DNA of 64,000 bases. Source: Plecoglossus altivelis (lineage: Eukaryota; Chordata; Actinopteri; Osmeriformes; Plecoglossidae). The stretch covers positions 206,663-270,662 of the forward strand of contig BROE01000025.1 in the NCBI GenBank assembly GCA_036571765.1, written 5' to 3'. Made by a program: the position numbers and the translations under genes. Numbering within the stretch: the stretch's first letter is position 1; every line of letters begins with the position of its first letter. The notes beneath the pieces are model-generated. The model saw nothing but the letters and a program-made list of their open reading frames with translations. It did no database searches and had not been told where the DNA came from. This document shows positions 48,678-61,269 of this stretch, one piece after another.

Positions 48678-50470
48678 GTGAACAGTAATTATGGGGCCAT
48701 GCTTGAATCTCTTTGTACTCCTAAGGAGAGAGAGAGGGGGGGTAAAAGTGTCTTAATCCTTATCAACGAACAGGCCCATCCCCGTTTTATAGATTTGGAC
48801 TGGGCTGCGGCAAACTGCTGGGTGATCCACAGGTTGGGTCTGGATACGGAAGCTTTGGTGCTTAGCCTCAGACACAGTGCTGTTTAATCAGCCCTCAAGC
48901 TGGGCTAGTGTGGCCGTGTGTGTGGCCGTGTTGTCACGGGAGCGCACGGTTACAGGCCGTCTTCTGTGTGCGGCGGTGGGATTCCCGCAGGCTGACCAGG
49001 CACTGGGATGACCGCGCGTCTTCAGCCCGCATGAGGTCATCTCGATCAACCAGCTGTCCGGGGGAAGGGGGGAGGGCAGGGGGGGGATGTCGGGGGGGGG
49101 GGGGGCGGGGGGGGGGGGGGGGGGCTTGGGGAGGGGTTATATTATGTGTCATGCAGTTGTGTTGTTGTGAGGGCAAACACTCATCGAGGTCGTCCGGCAT
49201 CGTTTCTCGTTCGTGAGTGAATTTCACCAGGCATTTCCTTTTTGGTTCGTCACAGGTTTGTCACCCGTTGGCTCTGGACCTTAGCGGCCAGAACCTTTAA
49301 GTCGACCGGTGACTCATCCACCTCAAGCGCAGTGACTCATTGGATGACAGCCGTAGCTTATTCATCTCAAACTACTATAACTAATTTGATGCGTGACCGT
49401 TGGGCCATTTTTTTGTTGTTGTTGTTGGTGCATTGCCGTTTCTCCGATGGAGTGGTTTTAAAAGTTGATTCTATCATCCCTTTTGTTTCCCCCCTTTAGC
49501 GAGGATGTGTTTTCTGAAACAAACCCTTTTAAACCAAGCATTTGTGTTCGCTGCGCCAACTTGACTGAAGATTGCGAAATGGCGGTCGTGGAGGTCAAGT
49601 GAACAGTAATTATGGGGCCATGCTTGAATCTCTTTGTACTCCTAAGGAGAGAGAGAGGGGGGGTAAAAGTGTCTTAATCCTTATCAACGAACAGGCCCAT
49701 CCCCGTTTTATAGATTTGGACTGGGCTGCGGCAAACTGCTGGGTGATCCACAGGTTGGGTCTGGATACGGAAGCTTTGGTGCTTAGCCTCAGACACAGTG
49801 CTGTTTAATCAGCCCTCAAGCTGGGCTAGTGTGGCCGTGTGTGTGGCCGTGTGTGTGGCCGTGTTGTCACGGGAGCGCACGGTTACAGGCCGTCTTCTGT
49901 GTGCGGCGGTGGGATTCCCGCAGGCTGACCAGGCACTGGGATGACCGCGCGTCTTCAGCCCTGAGTTCATCCTGACTCATCTCAGCTCCAGATGAAGGGG
50001 AGAGGAGGGAGTCGGTGGGGGGGGGGAACGAGAGAGAAAGAGTGGTGTGTGTGAGCAAACACTCATCGAGGTCGTCCGGCATCGTTTCTCGTTCGTGAGT
50101 GAATTTCACCAGGCATTTCCTTTTTGGTTCGTCACAGGTTTGTCACCCGTTGGCTCTGGACCTTAGCGGCCAGAACCTTTAAGTCGACCGGTGACTCATC
50201 CACCTCAAGCGCAGTGACTCATTGGATGACAGCCGTAGCTTATTCATCTCAAACTACTATAACTAATTTGATGCGTGACCGTTGGGCCATTTTTTTGTTG
50301 TTGTTGTTGGTGCATTGCCGTTTCTCCGATGGAGTGGTTTTAAAAGTTGATTCTATCATCCCTTTTGTTTCCCCCCTTTAGCGAGGATGTGTTTTCTGAA
50401 ACAAACCCTTTTAAACCAAGCATTTGTTCCTCCCCAACTTGACATAAGAGCAAATGGCGGTTGGAGGTCA
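48678..50470 (+). repeat. direct tandem duplication, about 0.9 kb units
   Basis: Positions 48678-49598 and 49599-50470 are near-identical over most of their length, including a shared 5' start at gtgaacagtaattatggggc. They differ in a G-rich middle (49030-49175 versus 49960-50055) and at the unit ends, where the first copy looks like a corrupted version of the second (49541-49598 versus 50421-50470). Confidence 0.85.
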
Positions 50471-51500
50471 GGTCATGTTGGGGTTGGGTCCAAAACCAAC
50501 TGTTAGGTGATGGATCTCAGAGTGTGGAAATGATGTCTTGGCGGTCTCCTTACAAGGGTGTCGCGTAACAGACCTTTGCTTTGGGTCCTTCGAAAATTCC
50601 TCTGGGGGGACTATGAGGGTTACAGGTGAAGTGTTAATCTCAGAGGCCCAGATGCAAAGAGAGGTGATGGTGCAGGCAGATGTGCCTGCAAGAGGGTCAA
50701 CCACAGAGGCGTGCCCACTTAGAGCATGCAGCCCTGCCCTTGGTGTCCTGTGTCCCACAGGAGAAGGCTCCTACCCCAGCGGTCCGGACAGGAAACGTCA
50801 TGAGTAACATCCATACTCGTGGCCTAGCACTTCTGCTAGGAATGTCTCGCTGTTATAAACGGATGTTTATGCCGATCCGGTGCCATTAATGTGACACGCT
50901 CTTCGAAGGATGCTTGTTTGTTTTCTTAACTCGGCCTACATCTAAGCTCCATACAGCGTTCTAACAGAAACCCAGAAAACCTGTTAGTTTTTTTTTTTAC
51001 ACTTTCCAGTTGCATTGAGACTCATTTTAAGTAACTGTTTCCGTCGGATTTCTGGCTAAAATCGTTGGTCTCTTGCGTGTTGGAGCGTTTCATGGTGAAA
51101 CGGATCAGCCAAAACCCCTGGTCTCCTCGCTCTCGACATCCCTGGCGTGACCCTGCCCTGCCCTCCTGTCTTCCTCATTCCTTCCTCATCGCTTTGTCAT
51201 TTTGAGATGTTCTGCTACAGCACAGACAGCCCTCCGTGCAAGCTGCCGGGGCTTTTTACATCTCAAAAAGACGCTCTCTAAAGTTCTCCGCGGACTAGCA
51301 AGAAGTCGCACGGTTTAGTTTATAGTGACTCGGAGTCTGTTCGATTCTCCATTTAGGGTCGGACGTCCCTGGTTGCTTTCATTCGGCGTCGTAAACGAAG
51401 GCGCTGTCTAGAGCTGTTCAAATGTATAAGAAAATCGACCGCTCTTTCATTTCAGTTTGAACGACCCATTAAAGCTTGGCGTCTCCCTTCCTCCTTCCAG

Positions 51501-51593
51501 GTTGTCAAAGTGAGCGGCCCCGTGCGGAGGCCCCGCAAGTCCTCATGGAGTTCCTCTGTCAGAGCCGTGAACAGCTGTAGCTCCTTCAGCAGC
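51501..51593 (+). promoter_or_regulatory. fgfr1: 5' untranslated part of fgfr1 exon with an upstream ORF
   Basis: The exon begins after a strong acceptor (ccttccttccag, ending 51500). It carries an 11-codon upstream ORF at 51545-51580 (MEFLCQSREQL then TAG), closing 13 bases before the receptor ATG. Such a short uORF can lower main-ORF translation. The main start was chosen because it begins the signal peptide. Confidence 0.55.
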
Positions 51594-54500
51594 ATGTTGC
51601 TGTGGGCTCCTCTGCTGGCCCTTGGCCTGCTTGCCCAGATCCAGCCGGCCCAGGCCCACCCTGCCGTCATCAACGAGGGTAAGACACGCACGCACCCCCC
51701 TCCCCCTCCCAACCTTCACCTGGAGGTCTTCCATCTTCCATCTAGCCTCTCTTCTCAGCACGTCGGTCTCTTCTTCTACACCTTTTGAGAACAAATCAGC
51801 TGTGTGTTATATTTTCCCCTCCAGTGTATGAATTGAGAGATGAGCCATAGTTAGGAACATAACCTAAAGCCCACATATGTGACTTGACGTCGAGAGAACT
51901 TCCATCTCCCTACACTGCTGAAATTCCTCTTGCTTGAGAGGGTGTAGAGTAATGAGGTGGTGCTTCTGGGAGTCTGGTCTCTGTGCCTGTACTCTGCCTC
52001 TCCAGACCTGCATTGAATGTTTGATTAGGTGAGCTTGCCTAAAACCTGTCACAACTGTTTTCACTAGGGCTGTTTAAGGTATGATCCAGATTTGGGCTGG
52101 GGAACTTCTTCATGTTTGAAGCAGGCTTACTTTAGCCGTCTTGTGTGGCTTCAAGGATGGGCAGAGCTGCCAACTCTCACGCATGGGCCATGAGATACAT
52201 ACATCTGATTGGTTACACATGCTGTGGAACCAATCAAAAGCTCTGAGGATGGTAAACGGAGAAGAACAATCTCCACTGCGTGTACGTTAAGGCATCGTGG
52301 GGGACGCAAGAGCAACATCTCTATCAAAACAGCAATTTACCTGTTTATTAACAACAACCCTTCCCTTCCTCTAACTTAGTCGCAGTCTCCACGTTCTTGA
52401 GAAGGCTAAAAGGCTCAACTGGATTGCCTGCAAAAAGGCACCAGAATGGTTACGCAAGCCCAGTTGGGGAAGGAGGAGGAGGGGGGGGGGGGTGAGGAGG
52501 AGGAGGAGGAGGAGGGAGGAACCCCCCCCTTAGAAAAGTCAGTGAAATTGAATCCTGAAAAATGTATCCCTTGGCAGTGTTCCAGTACTGTAGCCTGCTG
52601 GCTGCCTGGACCTGTGGCTAGGTGCCTGAAGATGTTTACACCCAGCAGTCGGAAGTAGAACGCTACAAAAGGAATATGATAAAGCCCGGTATTATAATGA
52701 CTGTAATTACGAAAGGGGGGTCTCTCTTGGGCAGAAAGTCTTAAAATAAACTAGGCAGGCCTGTGTTTATCCCTGAACCGAGGCAAGCTAGGAAGAAATG
52801 GCTGCCATCTGTGGCTGAAGACGAGCTCTACCTGCCTCTCTGCTCCCCCCCGCCCCCCCTTTGGTAAAGAAGAGGGTTTTGTTGTCATCGAGAGAAAAGG
52901 GAACTGACAGGGAAACTATAAATTAGAGAGAGAGAAGGGGGGGGGGACCAAAAAAAAAAAAGAAGGGATCTTTAGTTGGAGCACGCCCCACACCTCTCAG
53001 AGATAAGGTTTCTGCTGAAGTGGATTGGTTTTATGGACGAATCTCTTGGATATATTGCCGGGCGGGGAGTGTGATGCATTGTCTCTCCACCCTGGTTTTC
53101 AATCACCAAATGGCCAGGTACTATCTATGCACTCCCCTGCTTATCCCTCTCCCCCGGTTCACCCCCCCNNNNNNNNNNNNNNNNNNNNNNNNNNNNNNNN
53201 NNNNNNNNNNNNNNNNNNNNNNNNNNNNNNNNNNNNNNNNNNNNNNNNNNNNNNNNNNNNNNNNNNNNNNNNNNNNNNNNNNNNNNNNNNNNNNNNNNNN
53301 NNNNNNNNNNNNNNNNNNNNNNNNNNNNNNNNNNNNNNNNNNNNNNNNNNNNNNNNNNNNNNNNNNNNNNNNNNNNNNNNNNNNNNNNNNNNNNNNNNNN
53401 NNNNNNNNNNNNNNNNNNNNNNNNNNNNNNNNNNNNNNNNNNNNNNNNNNNNNNNNNNNNNNNNNNNNNNNNNNNNNNNNNNNNNNNNNNNNNNNNNNNN
53501 NNNNNNNNNNNNNNNNNNNNNNNNNNNNNNNNNNNNNNNNNNNNNNNNNNNNNNNNNNNNNNNNNNNNNNNNNNNNNNNNNNNNNNNNNNNNNNNNNNNN
53601 NNNNNNNNNNNNNNNNNNNNNNNNNNNNNNNNNNNNNNNNNNNNNNNNNNNNNNNNNNNNNNNNNNNNNNNNNNNNNNNNNNNNNNNNNNNNNNNNNNNN
53701 NNNNNNNNNNNNNNNNNNNNNNNNNNNNNNNNNNNNNNNNNNNNNNNNNNNNNNNNNNNNNNNNNNNNNNNNNNNNNNNNNNNNNNNNNNNNNNNNNNNN
53801 NNNNNNNNNNNNNNNNNNNNNNTACCCCCCTCCTTCTCCCGGCCAGCCCCCCCCTCCCTCTCTCCCCTGGTCCCCCCCCTCTCCCCGGTCCACTCCACCC
53901 CCCAACACTACTTGGGTACGCATCGCTTTTCCTCCGCACCCCCGCTGGGTGACTGATGGTTTCAGCTGTCGACAGACAACCACAGCAGAAGCATTTGGTC
54001 ACATTCCTTTTGTGTCGGGGCGGGGAAACGAACCTGCTAAATGACGTGGAAACAGTCATGTCTTATGCGTGCCTCTGTGGTCTCCATTTGGCACCGTGTT
54101 GACTTGAGGAAATGTTTAAGTAACTGTCCAGTTACCATGTGCTTCACATTTTTGAAAGCCTGATATCTAAGGATCAAGGATCATATCAGGAGCTTGCTTT
54201 TTTCTTTTCTTTTTTTTTTACTTGACCATGCGAACAGTTAGACAGTTTGAAAAAGCACTCTTAAGTCAATTAATTACCATTAAATGCTTAATTGCGGAAT
54301 ATTCTGTCTGACCTACGGCTCCCCCCCCCCCTCTCAACATATTAATGTATTGTAAACTCCATGAAAGAGTGACCTCTCTGAAGGAGAGGAGTCGTTGTCC
54401 TCATGGGAACTAGCCTCATCGAGACTCCCTCTGGCTCCCAGCTCCACTTCCTGTCTGCGGCCCTGCTGCTCTGTCAGTCACAGGAGAAGTGACCCTGCTC

Positions 54501-57500
54501 TTCACTCAAGGGCCCTGGGAGCCGCTCCTGGCTCCTTGGGAAAGGGGCCCCCGGGGGCCCTCTCCTCGCCTGAATATCACATAGCATGAGGCTAATGAAG
54601 TGGACTGAAGGGTCGGGCCGTCCTGTTCTATAGAACACCTGTAACCATGACGTCCTTATGAGGCTGAGGGCTCCATTGTGGTCGTGAAGGACTGTTCTAA
54701 GGAACAGTGGGCTTTTTTTCCTGCAGGACCTTTGCTCTGCCTTGCAGTGGTCTTCAACAGAGGGGGTTGCCTCATTGACAATGCTAATGCCAAATAGAAA
54801 AGGCCATGTGGCTATTGTGCCGCTACAAGACCCTCTCGTTGCCCCTCCACCGACTCCTCAACTAGAGAATCGTCTTCCTCCCAGCGATGTGCTAATGTGA
54901 GAAAGTAGTTTTAAAGGAGGTTTTCTTTTTTTAAAGGAAGAAAAAAAAATCCAGACTTCTTTATAGTGAACGAGGTTTTAAAACGGCATGAAATATCACG
55001 TCTGGGTTTCCCTTCATAAAAATACAAGGAAGTTGTACGTTTTATAGTGAATGTCATTTCAATATGGCCATGATTGAATGTGCATCCCTAGTACTTCCCC
55101 GTGCCCCATGTTTCTGCTGCGCCTGTTGCCTTGCGTAGCACTCGGCCATCACTTCAGCCAGAGCAGGAAATCTCCACGGTCGTTCACACAGTGTATTACT
55201 TCCTGTTCTGTAGCCTAAGCAGGTTCTAGAAACTTCCGCCAACATGTTCTGCTTTTGGAGCCTGTCCTGAACTCACCCTCCCCCCCTTCCCTCCCTCCCC
55301 CCCCTTCCCTCCCCCCCTCCTCCGCACACACACTAACCTCCACTCCTCCACCCCCGCAAAACCTGGGGTTGCAAGTTTACTTCTGGAAACAAAATCTCTT
55401 TCATGGTTTGTGTAATTAGGATGATTTTCAGGAACGTCAATCACAACAAAAAAAAATCTTCTCAATTGCTTGGAAAAGGATGCATGAGAGCCAAACTATT
55501 CCATCTGAGTTGCTCTCTGAAAACACGGCCCCAAATCTGTCTTAATCCCTTCATAGAATAAGAAGATTTGAGAAAAACAAACTTCCTCACAGACAAAGTC
55601 TGGAGCCTCACCTGTTTGTTCATTTCTACACAGCAAGGGATATTCTCACAGGAAATGGTGGGGGAGCGATATTTTACCCATTGTAGTATAGTTCTCCTGG
55701 ACTTGTATGATCACACGCACTCAACTGGAAGTGTAATATATTCATAAGTCGGAAGAGTTGGTTCGGAGTGACCCTGCTAGCGGGTGTTGAAGCTTATGCC
55801 CCCAAAAAAGACGGCCTTTTCCAAAGCATCAGGCCCGTTTTTACAGCTCTTACTGGGTCTTTATGGGATGTCTGTGGCTAGATAAATAGCTGGGATGTTG
55901 ACATAGCCTTATCAGTGCCATCAACATTTAGAGGGTGAAGAGGGAAAACAAAGTGCTTGGCCCCCACACACTGCGTGGAGCGCTGCAGTTTGAAGCTTCT
56001 CTTCTGCATGGTTCTCTAAATACCTCCCCGGCTTTCCTGTCCCTCGTTCTCTTTGGTTTTGTTTTTGAGGAGAAAGTTGATCCTACCCCCTGGCCTCCTT
56101 CCTGCTGGGATTAAGGGCCTGTCAGACATATGGGATCCAGGAAATACCTTTACTAGGCCCAACTGGGGTCACCATGGCAACTGGCACTGGAACCTGCCGC
56201 TGCAGGCTCCCTCGCCCCACTCTCTCTCTCTTTCTCTCCCTCGCCCCTCTCTCTCTCTCTTTCCCCCTCTCTCTCTTTCTCTCTGTCACTTTCTCTGTCT
56301 CTTTCCCTCCCTTTGTCTTTGTCCACTTTGCTTTTCATTCAAAGTCCATCTCTCTATCTGTCCGTCTCTCTTCCTCTCTATACATCTCTCTCCAGCTCCC
56401 ACCACCCAGCTCTGAGTTTCGCCCTCTCTCGTGCGCCCGCTCCCCCCCCCCACGGCCCGCTCTCCCCTCCATTGTTTGGATCCCTTTGTTGAGACGGAGG
56501 GAGGGATTATTGTGATCAGGTTTGCTCGTGTTTTCCCGAGGGTTGGCCTCGAGTGGCCGTTCTCTCCCTTCTGACGGAGAGGCCGGTTTATGTTCCAGAC
56601 GCGCACGCAAACAGCGCGTATCTGGTCCTCGGGACATTTGATGCAGTCAGTAGATTTTCGGAACACTTGTTGGCAACCCCTAGCGACGTAACTCTCCACC
56701 TGCCGTCGCAATCTATCGTATCAAAGCTCTCTCCGGTGATTCTAGGCCGACTGTGCGCACGGACATGGATCCGGCGGCACGCTTAAGCAGGGGCTGAAAG
56801 AAGACTTCGTTTGTGGAGACGACGGCTGACGTAACCCCCCCTCCACACACCCCACACACACACACACACACACCCCACATACACACACCCCACATACACA
56901 CACCCCACACACAACACACACACCTACACACCCAGGACCTACACACACCTACACCCAGGACCTACACACACCTACACCCAGGACCTACACACACCTACAC
57001 CCCCCCCAACACACACACGCATACGACCCCCACACACCCCACACACACACAATGGGAGCCCTCACACCCCCACCCCCTCACACCCACACAAATTGACTGA
57101 TCCGCCATACACACACACACCCACACACACACACACCCCACACACACACACCCACACACCGCACACACAACAGACACCCCCTACAACCCCCCCCCACACA
57201 CACACCCACACACCCACGCACCCCACATACACACTCACACCCCACATACACACTCACACCCCACATACACACACACCCCACACACACACACACACACCCC
57301 ACACACACACACACACCCCACACACACACAGGTACACATACACACAAACATGCTTGCTCATACGCATGCTTGTATACACACACACACCCCACACACACAC
57401 ACAGAGGAAGAATCTGGGACAATGTATCTGGCGACGCGCTTGGCCTCCGTAAACAGAAAGGCAACACCTGATGGACATTGTGTCAGCGTAATCGGGTTAC

Positions 57501-60500
57501 ACCCCCTTTTCTCCCATCTCCCTCCCCCATCTCCCCTCCCCCCTCTCCCTCCCTCTCCCAGACTCAGTAGCTGAGAGGGGACTCAGGTGTCCAGTTACGT
57601 GAAGCCGCCCCCTATCCATTCCTCTAATCGAATTCCACCTTCCTCTCACAACTATCTCCCTGCCAGCCTAGCGATTGGCCCCTGACTAATTCAGGAAGCG
57701 ATTTAATTTGGGGAGAGATGGGTGAGGAGGGAATGGACGGGGTTGGGGGGCGGGGGGGAAGGGAAGGGGGATCGGACGCTGCTGGGTGTTCTGCTCAGCG
57801 CGAGGCGAAGCAGGGGGGGATGCGATCAGCCCGGTCTGAGGGTGGATGGAGCTTAGAGAGACGTCTGACCCCCGTCTCTGGGACAGACGGATGCCGTCAG
57901 CGTTCCCCTTGACTCAGTGTGGTACAAAGTTGTGGTACAAAGTTGTGGATGACCCTCACTGGAACGTTGAATGTTTGAAGACACCCACCCTTACGCCGTC
58001 TACGTGTCGCAGTCAAGTTAAGGCTTATTGACGTAGCTGTGGATCTCAACTCCCGTCACCCTGGAAAGCAGATTGTTCGACCCCCCCCTCCCCAGGTGTC
58101 CTGGTGTGACGCTTGACCTTTGCCCTTTTGCCCTGCTGCTCCCCAGTGCCCCCGGAGGCCCAAGCGGAGCAGTACACCCTGTTCTCCGGGGACCGCCTGG
58201 AGCTGAGCTGCACCGCCAAGACGGAGTCCCCCCCCCAGGCGGCCAACTGGACCAAGGACCACGCCGCCGTGGTGGACGGCGAGCACACGCGCCTGCGCAA
58301 CGGAGCGTTGGAGATCAAGGGGGTGGAGCCTGCCGACGCCGGCCTCTACGCCTGCACCACCTATGGCAACCACAGCCTCTACTTCTCCGTCAACGTTTCA
58401 GGTGACTAACCCCAGCGAGTAGACTGGCACACGTATCCGAACGAGCAATAACACTTATGATCTTAGTCTTAGTTCATAAGTTCCTGATTAGGGAGTAAAG
58501 GGGTGTTCACGAGAGATTCGCGTCTCCTCTTCCCCTCTCGTCCCTCTAGTTGACATCCACATCTCGTCTGAAGACGAGGACGAGGAGGAGGAATCCTCCT
58601 CGGAGGAAGCTAAGCTGTCCAGCAGTCAGCTGTTGCGTGAGTACCTCACCTGACGCCTGCCCAGCCATCACATTAGCATAGCTGTTTAGCCGTTTGCCCC
58701 GCAGGTGTGCTGAGGCGGGAGCTACCTCCATCGACCCTGTTAATGTTGCGCCCACTGCGGTTCAGGAATGTCCGGACGGCGGTGACTAACCGCTGGGGGT
58801 TTGGAGTGTGTAGGGCGTTCTAAAGGCAGCCAGTCGTGCTCGCTTGACTGCCCGTCACGGCTGTGCCCGAGGGGGATGTCACGGGAGCCAGCGTGGCGGG
58901 CACCCATTACCCCTGACCGTGACCTTCAGCAAGGGACTTTAGCTTCCTCTCATGTGCCCTCGCTCCTTTTCTAACTTCTTTCTTCCCTCCTTTCCACATT
59001 TTTTCCCCTTTCTTCTTTATCGCTCGCTCGCTCGCTCTCCCTCCCTCCTGCTCTCTTGGTCTCTTCTGTCACTCCTCACTCTCCTTTCTCTCTCTTCCTT
59101 CTCTCACTCCTCTCTCTCTCTTTCTCTCTCCCCTCTCTCCATTTCTCTCCTTTCTGTCTCTCCGCTCTCTCTCTCTCCTTTTCTGTCTCTCCTCTCTTTC
59201 TTTTCTCGCTGTCTCTCTCCTGTCTCTCTCTTTCTCCTCTCTCTCCTCTCCCCTCTCTCCTCTCCCCTCTCTCCTCTCTTCTCTGTCTCCCCTCTCTCCT
59301 TTCCCCTCTCTCCTCTCTTCTCTGTCTCCCCTCTCTCCCCTTTCTCCTCCCTCTCTCCTCTCCCCTCTCCTCTCTTCTCTGCCTCCCCTCTCTCCTCTCC
59401 CGTCTCTGTCTCTGTACAGCGATGGCTCCTCAGTGGGCTCAACCAGAGAAGATGGAGAAGAAGCTTCACGCTGTTCCCGCCAGTAAGACGGTCAAGTTCC
59501 GCTGCCAGGCCAGCGGGAACCCCACCCCCACCCTCAAGTGGTTCAAGAACGGCAAGGAGTTCAAGAGAGACCAGCGCATCGGAGGCTTCAAGGTAAATGG
59601 GGACGGGGAGGGAGCAGTGGTGGAGCAGCTGACCACAGATCAAGAGGTCATGGGGTTCAAATCAACAACGTGCACCTTGCCTCAGATAGAAGCAATATAG
59701 AAGCAATAGAAGCTTCTATCAGAATCAGAATCGGTTTTATTCGCCATGCAAGATATACAAGCACAGAATTGACTGTGGCAGGGAAGTGCAAACATAGAAC
59801 ATATACGAAACATAATGAAGGTAGATGAAAATATAATAAAAATCTATTATAAAATACAAATAAGATAAAAAGTGGACACCAGCTGTACAGATGGGGTTAA
59901 TATAGCTATAGCAGTATATTAAGTCCAGTGTTGTACTGTGGTATGGTTTGGGAAGTGTGTCACATTGGCAACGAGCTCTTGCGGCTCAGCAAGCTTTCAT
60001 ATCACAATACAACCATTGAGTTTCTGTGACTATATTTTGATTCACATGAAAATACTTTCGCACAGACAGCTCACTTTCTCCCATCGCGTCTCGCCTCCGC
60101 TGAAGACCTCATTCTCACTCACACAGCTCCCCCCCACCCCCCCATCCTCGCCAAGTTAGCAGACGCAAAACTCACACCTCACCTGGGGGGAACAATGCCA
60201 GATGAAACTGTACTCGGTGAAGGGAGGGGCTGGGCGACAGTAAGAAGGCCTGGAGCAGGGGTGTTCAGCAGGGGTGTTCAGCAGGGGTGTTCAGCCACCC
60301 TGGACAGGTGGAGCAACCCTGGATGTCCTCATTACATGGGCTGGGTGTCTGTTGTTACCAACCAGGATCAATTTGCTGTACTGAAACAGAAGCCTGCAAG
60401 CATGTCAGAAAGCACTGAGTCCTCTTACATGTTATGCCATGGCTTGGGTGGGTGCTCGATTCTGATTGGCTGGAAGGTGTGGCTTGTTTTGATGCATGGG

Positions 60501-61237
60501 TAGAAGTTCTTCAGGGTTCAAAATGGATGAGAATCTCCAGAATGCAGATTATTTTGTTTTAATAATGTCACTTATGCCACGATTGACAGGATTGATATCC
60601 ACCAATTGTATTTGACGTGGAAAAGCGAATGATTTTGCAACGCTGTGATGTTTTGGCAACAAGCGTTTGGCGTTAACCGTAGACAAAGTTCCTGACAGGT
60701 TTGCTGTCATGAAGTTTGTATTTTTATGATCAGGGTTACGGGCGTCAGTTTTCAGGTTTCAACCGGTGGTCGTTTGTGAGCGTGGAGAAGAACCACGATC
60801 ATTTCTTTCTTCCTCCTCTTGAGAAGGTTGTCATGAGCCTGCTCCGGCCTCCTGCTCCCCGGCTGTGATTGGCTGGCCGCACCGCCTTCTGTGGTCAAGT
60901 TTGGCCCAGGATGTATTCAGGGGGGCTTGTCTACCCCTCCCCCCCAGTCCGCGGCCCAGCCCCGCCTCGCAGCATCTGCTACTCCCCATCAAGGTGTGTT
61001 GGCACAGCCTTGCCAACCCATACGCCCCCGGCTGCCTGCCCTGCCCGCCTGCCCGCCCCCCCTCCAGCTGGGACACATTAAGGCGTTTCCTCCTAGTTCT
61101 GCTGTCTCGCCTGCGGCCCTTGCCACCAGCACACTGCGGCGACCTCTGGCTTGGCTGTTCTGGTTACCTCACGGTGCACGCGTCATGTTGCAGCCGGGGA
61201 ACGCTAGACGACGCCCCCCACACAACACGCACCCCCC

Positions 61238-61269
<32 letters not shown>

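Noticed and set aside
48516..49808. Frames of 123 and 78 codons sharing a C-terminal part
   Set aside because: Their similarity is due to the direct duplication; no family resemblance and no splice signals.
53020..54059. Long reading frames of 250-340 codons on both strands
   Set aside because: They are made almost entirely of the 654-N gap plus C/G-rich flank.
56813..57467. Several overlapping frames of 60-130 codons rich in Thr/His or Cys/Val
   Set aside because: They are translations of the (CA)n microsatellite in different frames.
58952..59700. 214-codon frames of Ser/Leu/Pro
   Set aside because: They translate the ct-rich repeat; only the tail overlapping the fgfr1 Ig2 exon is real coding.
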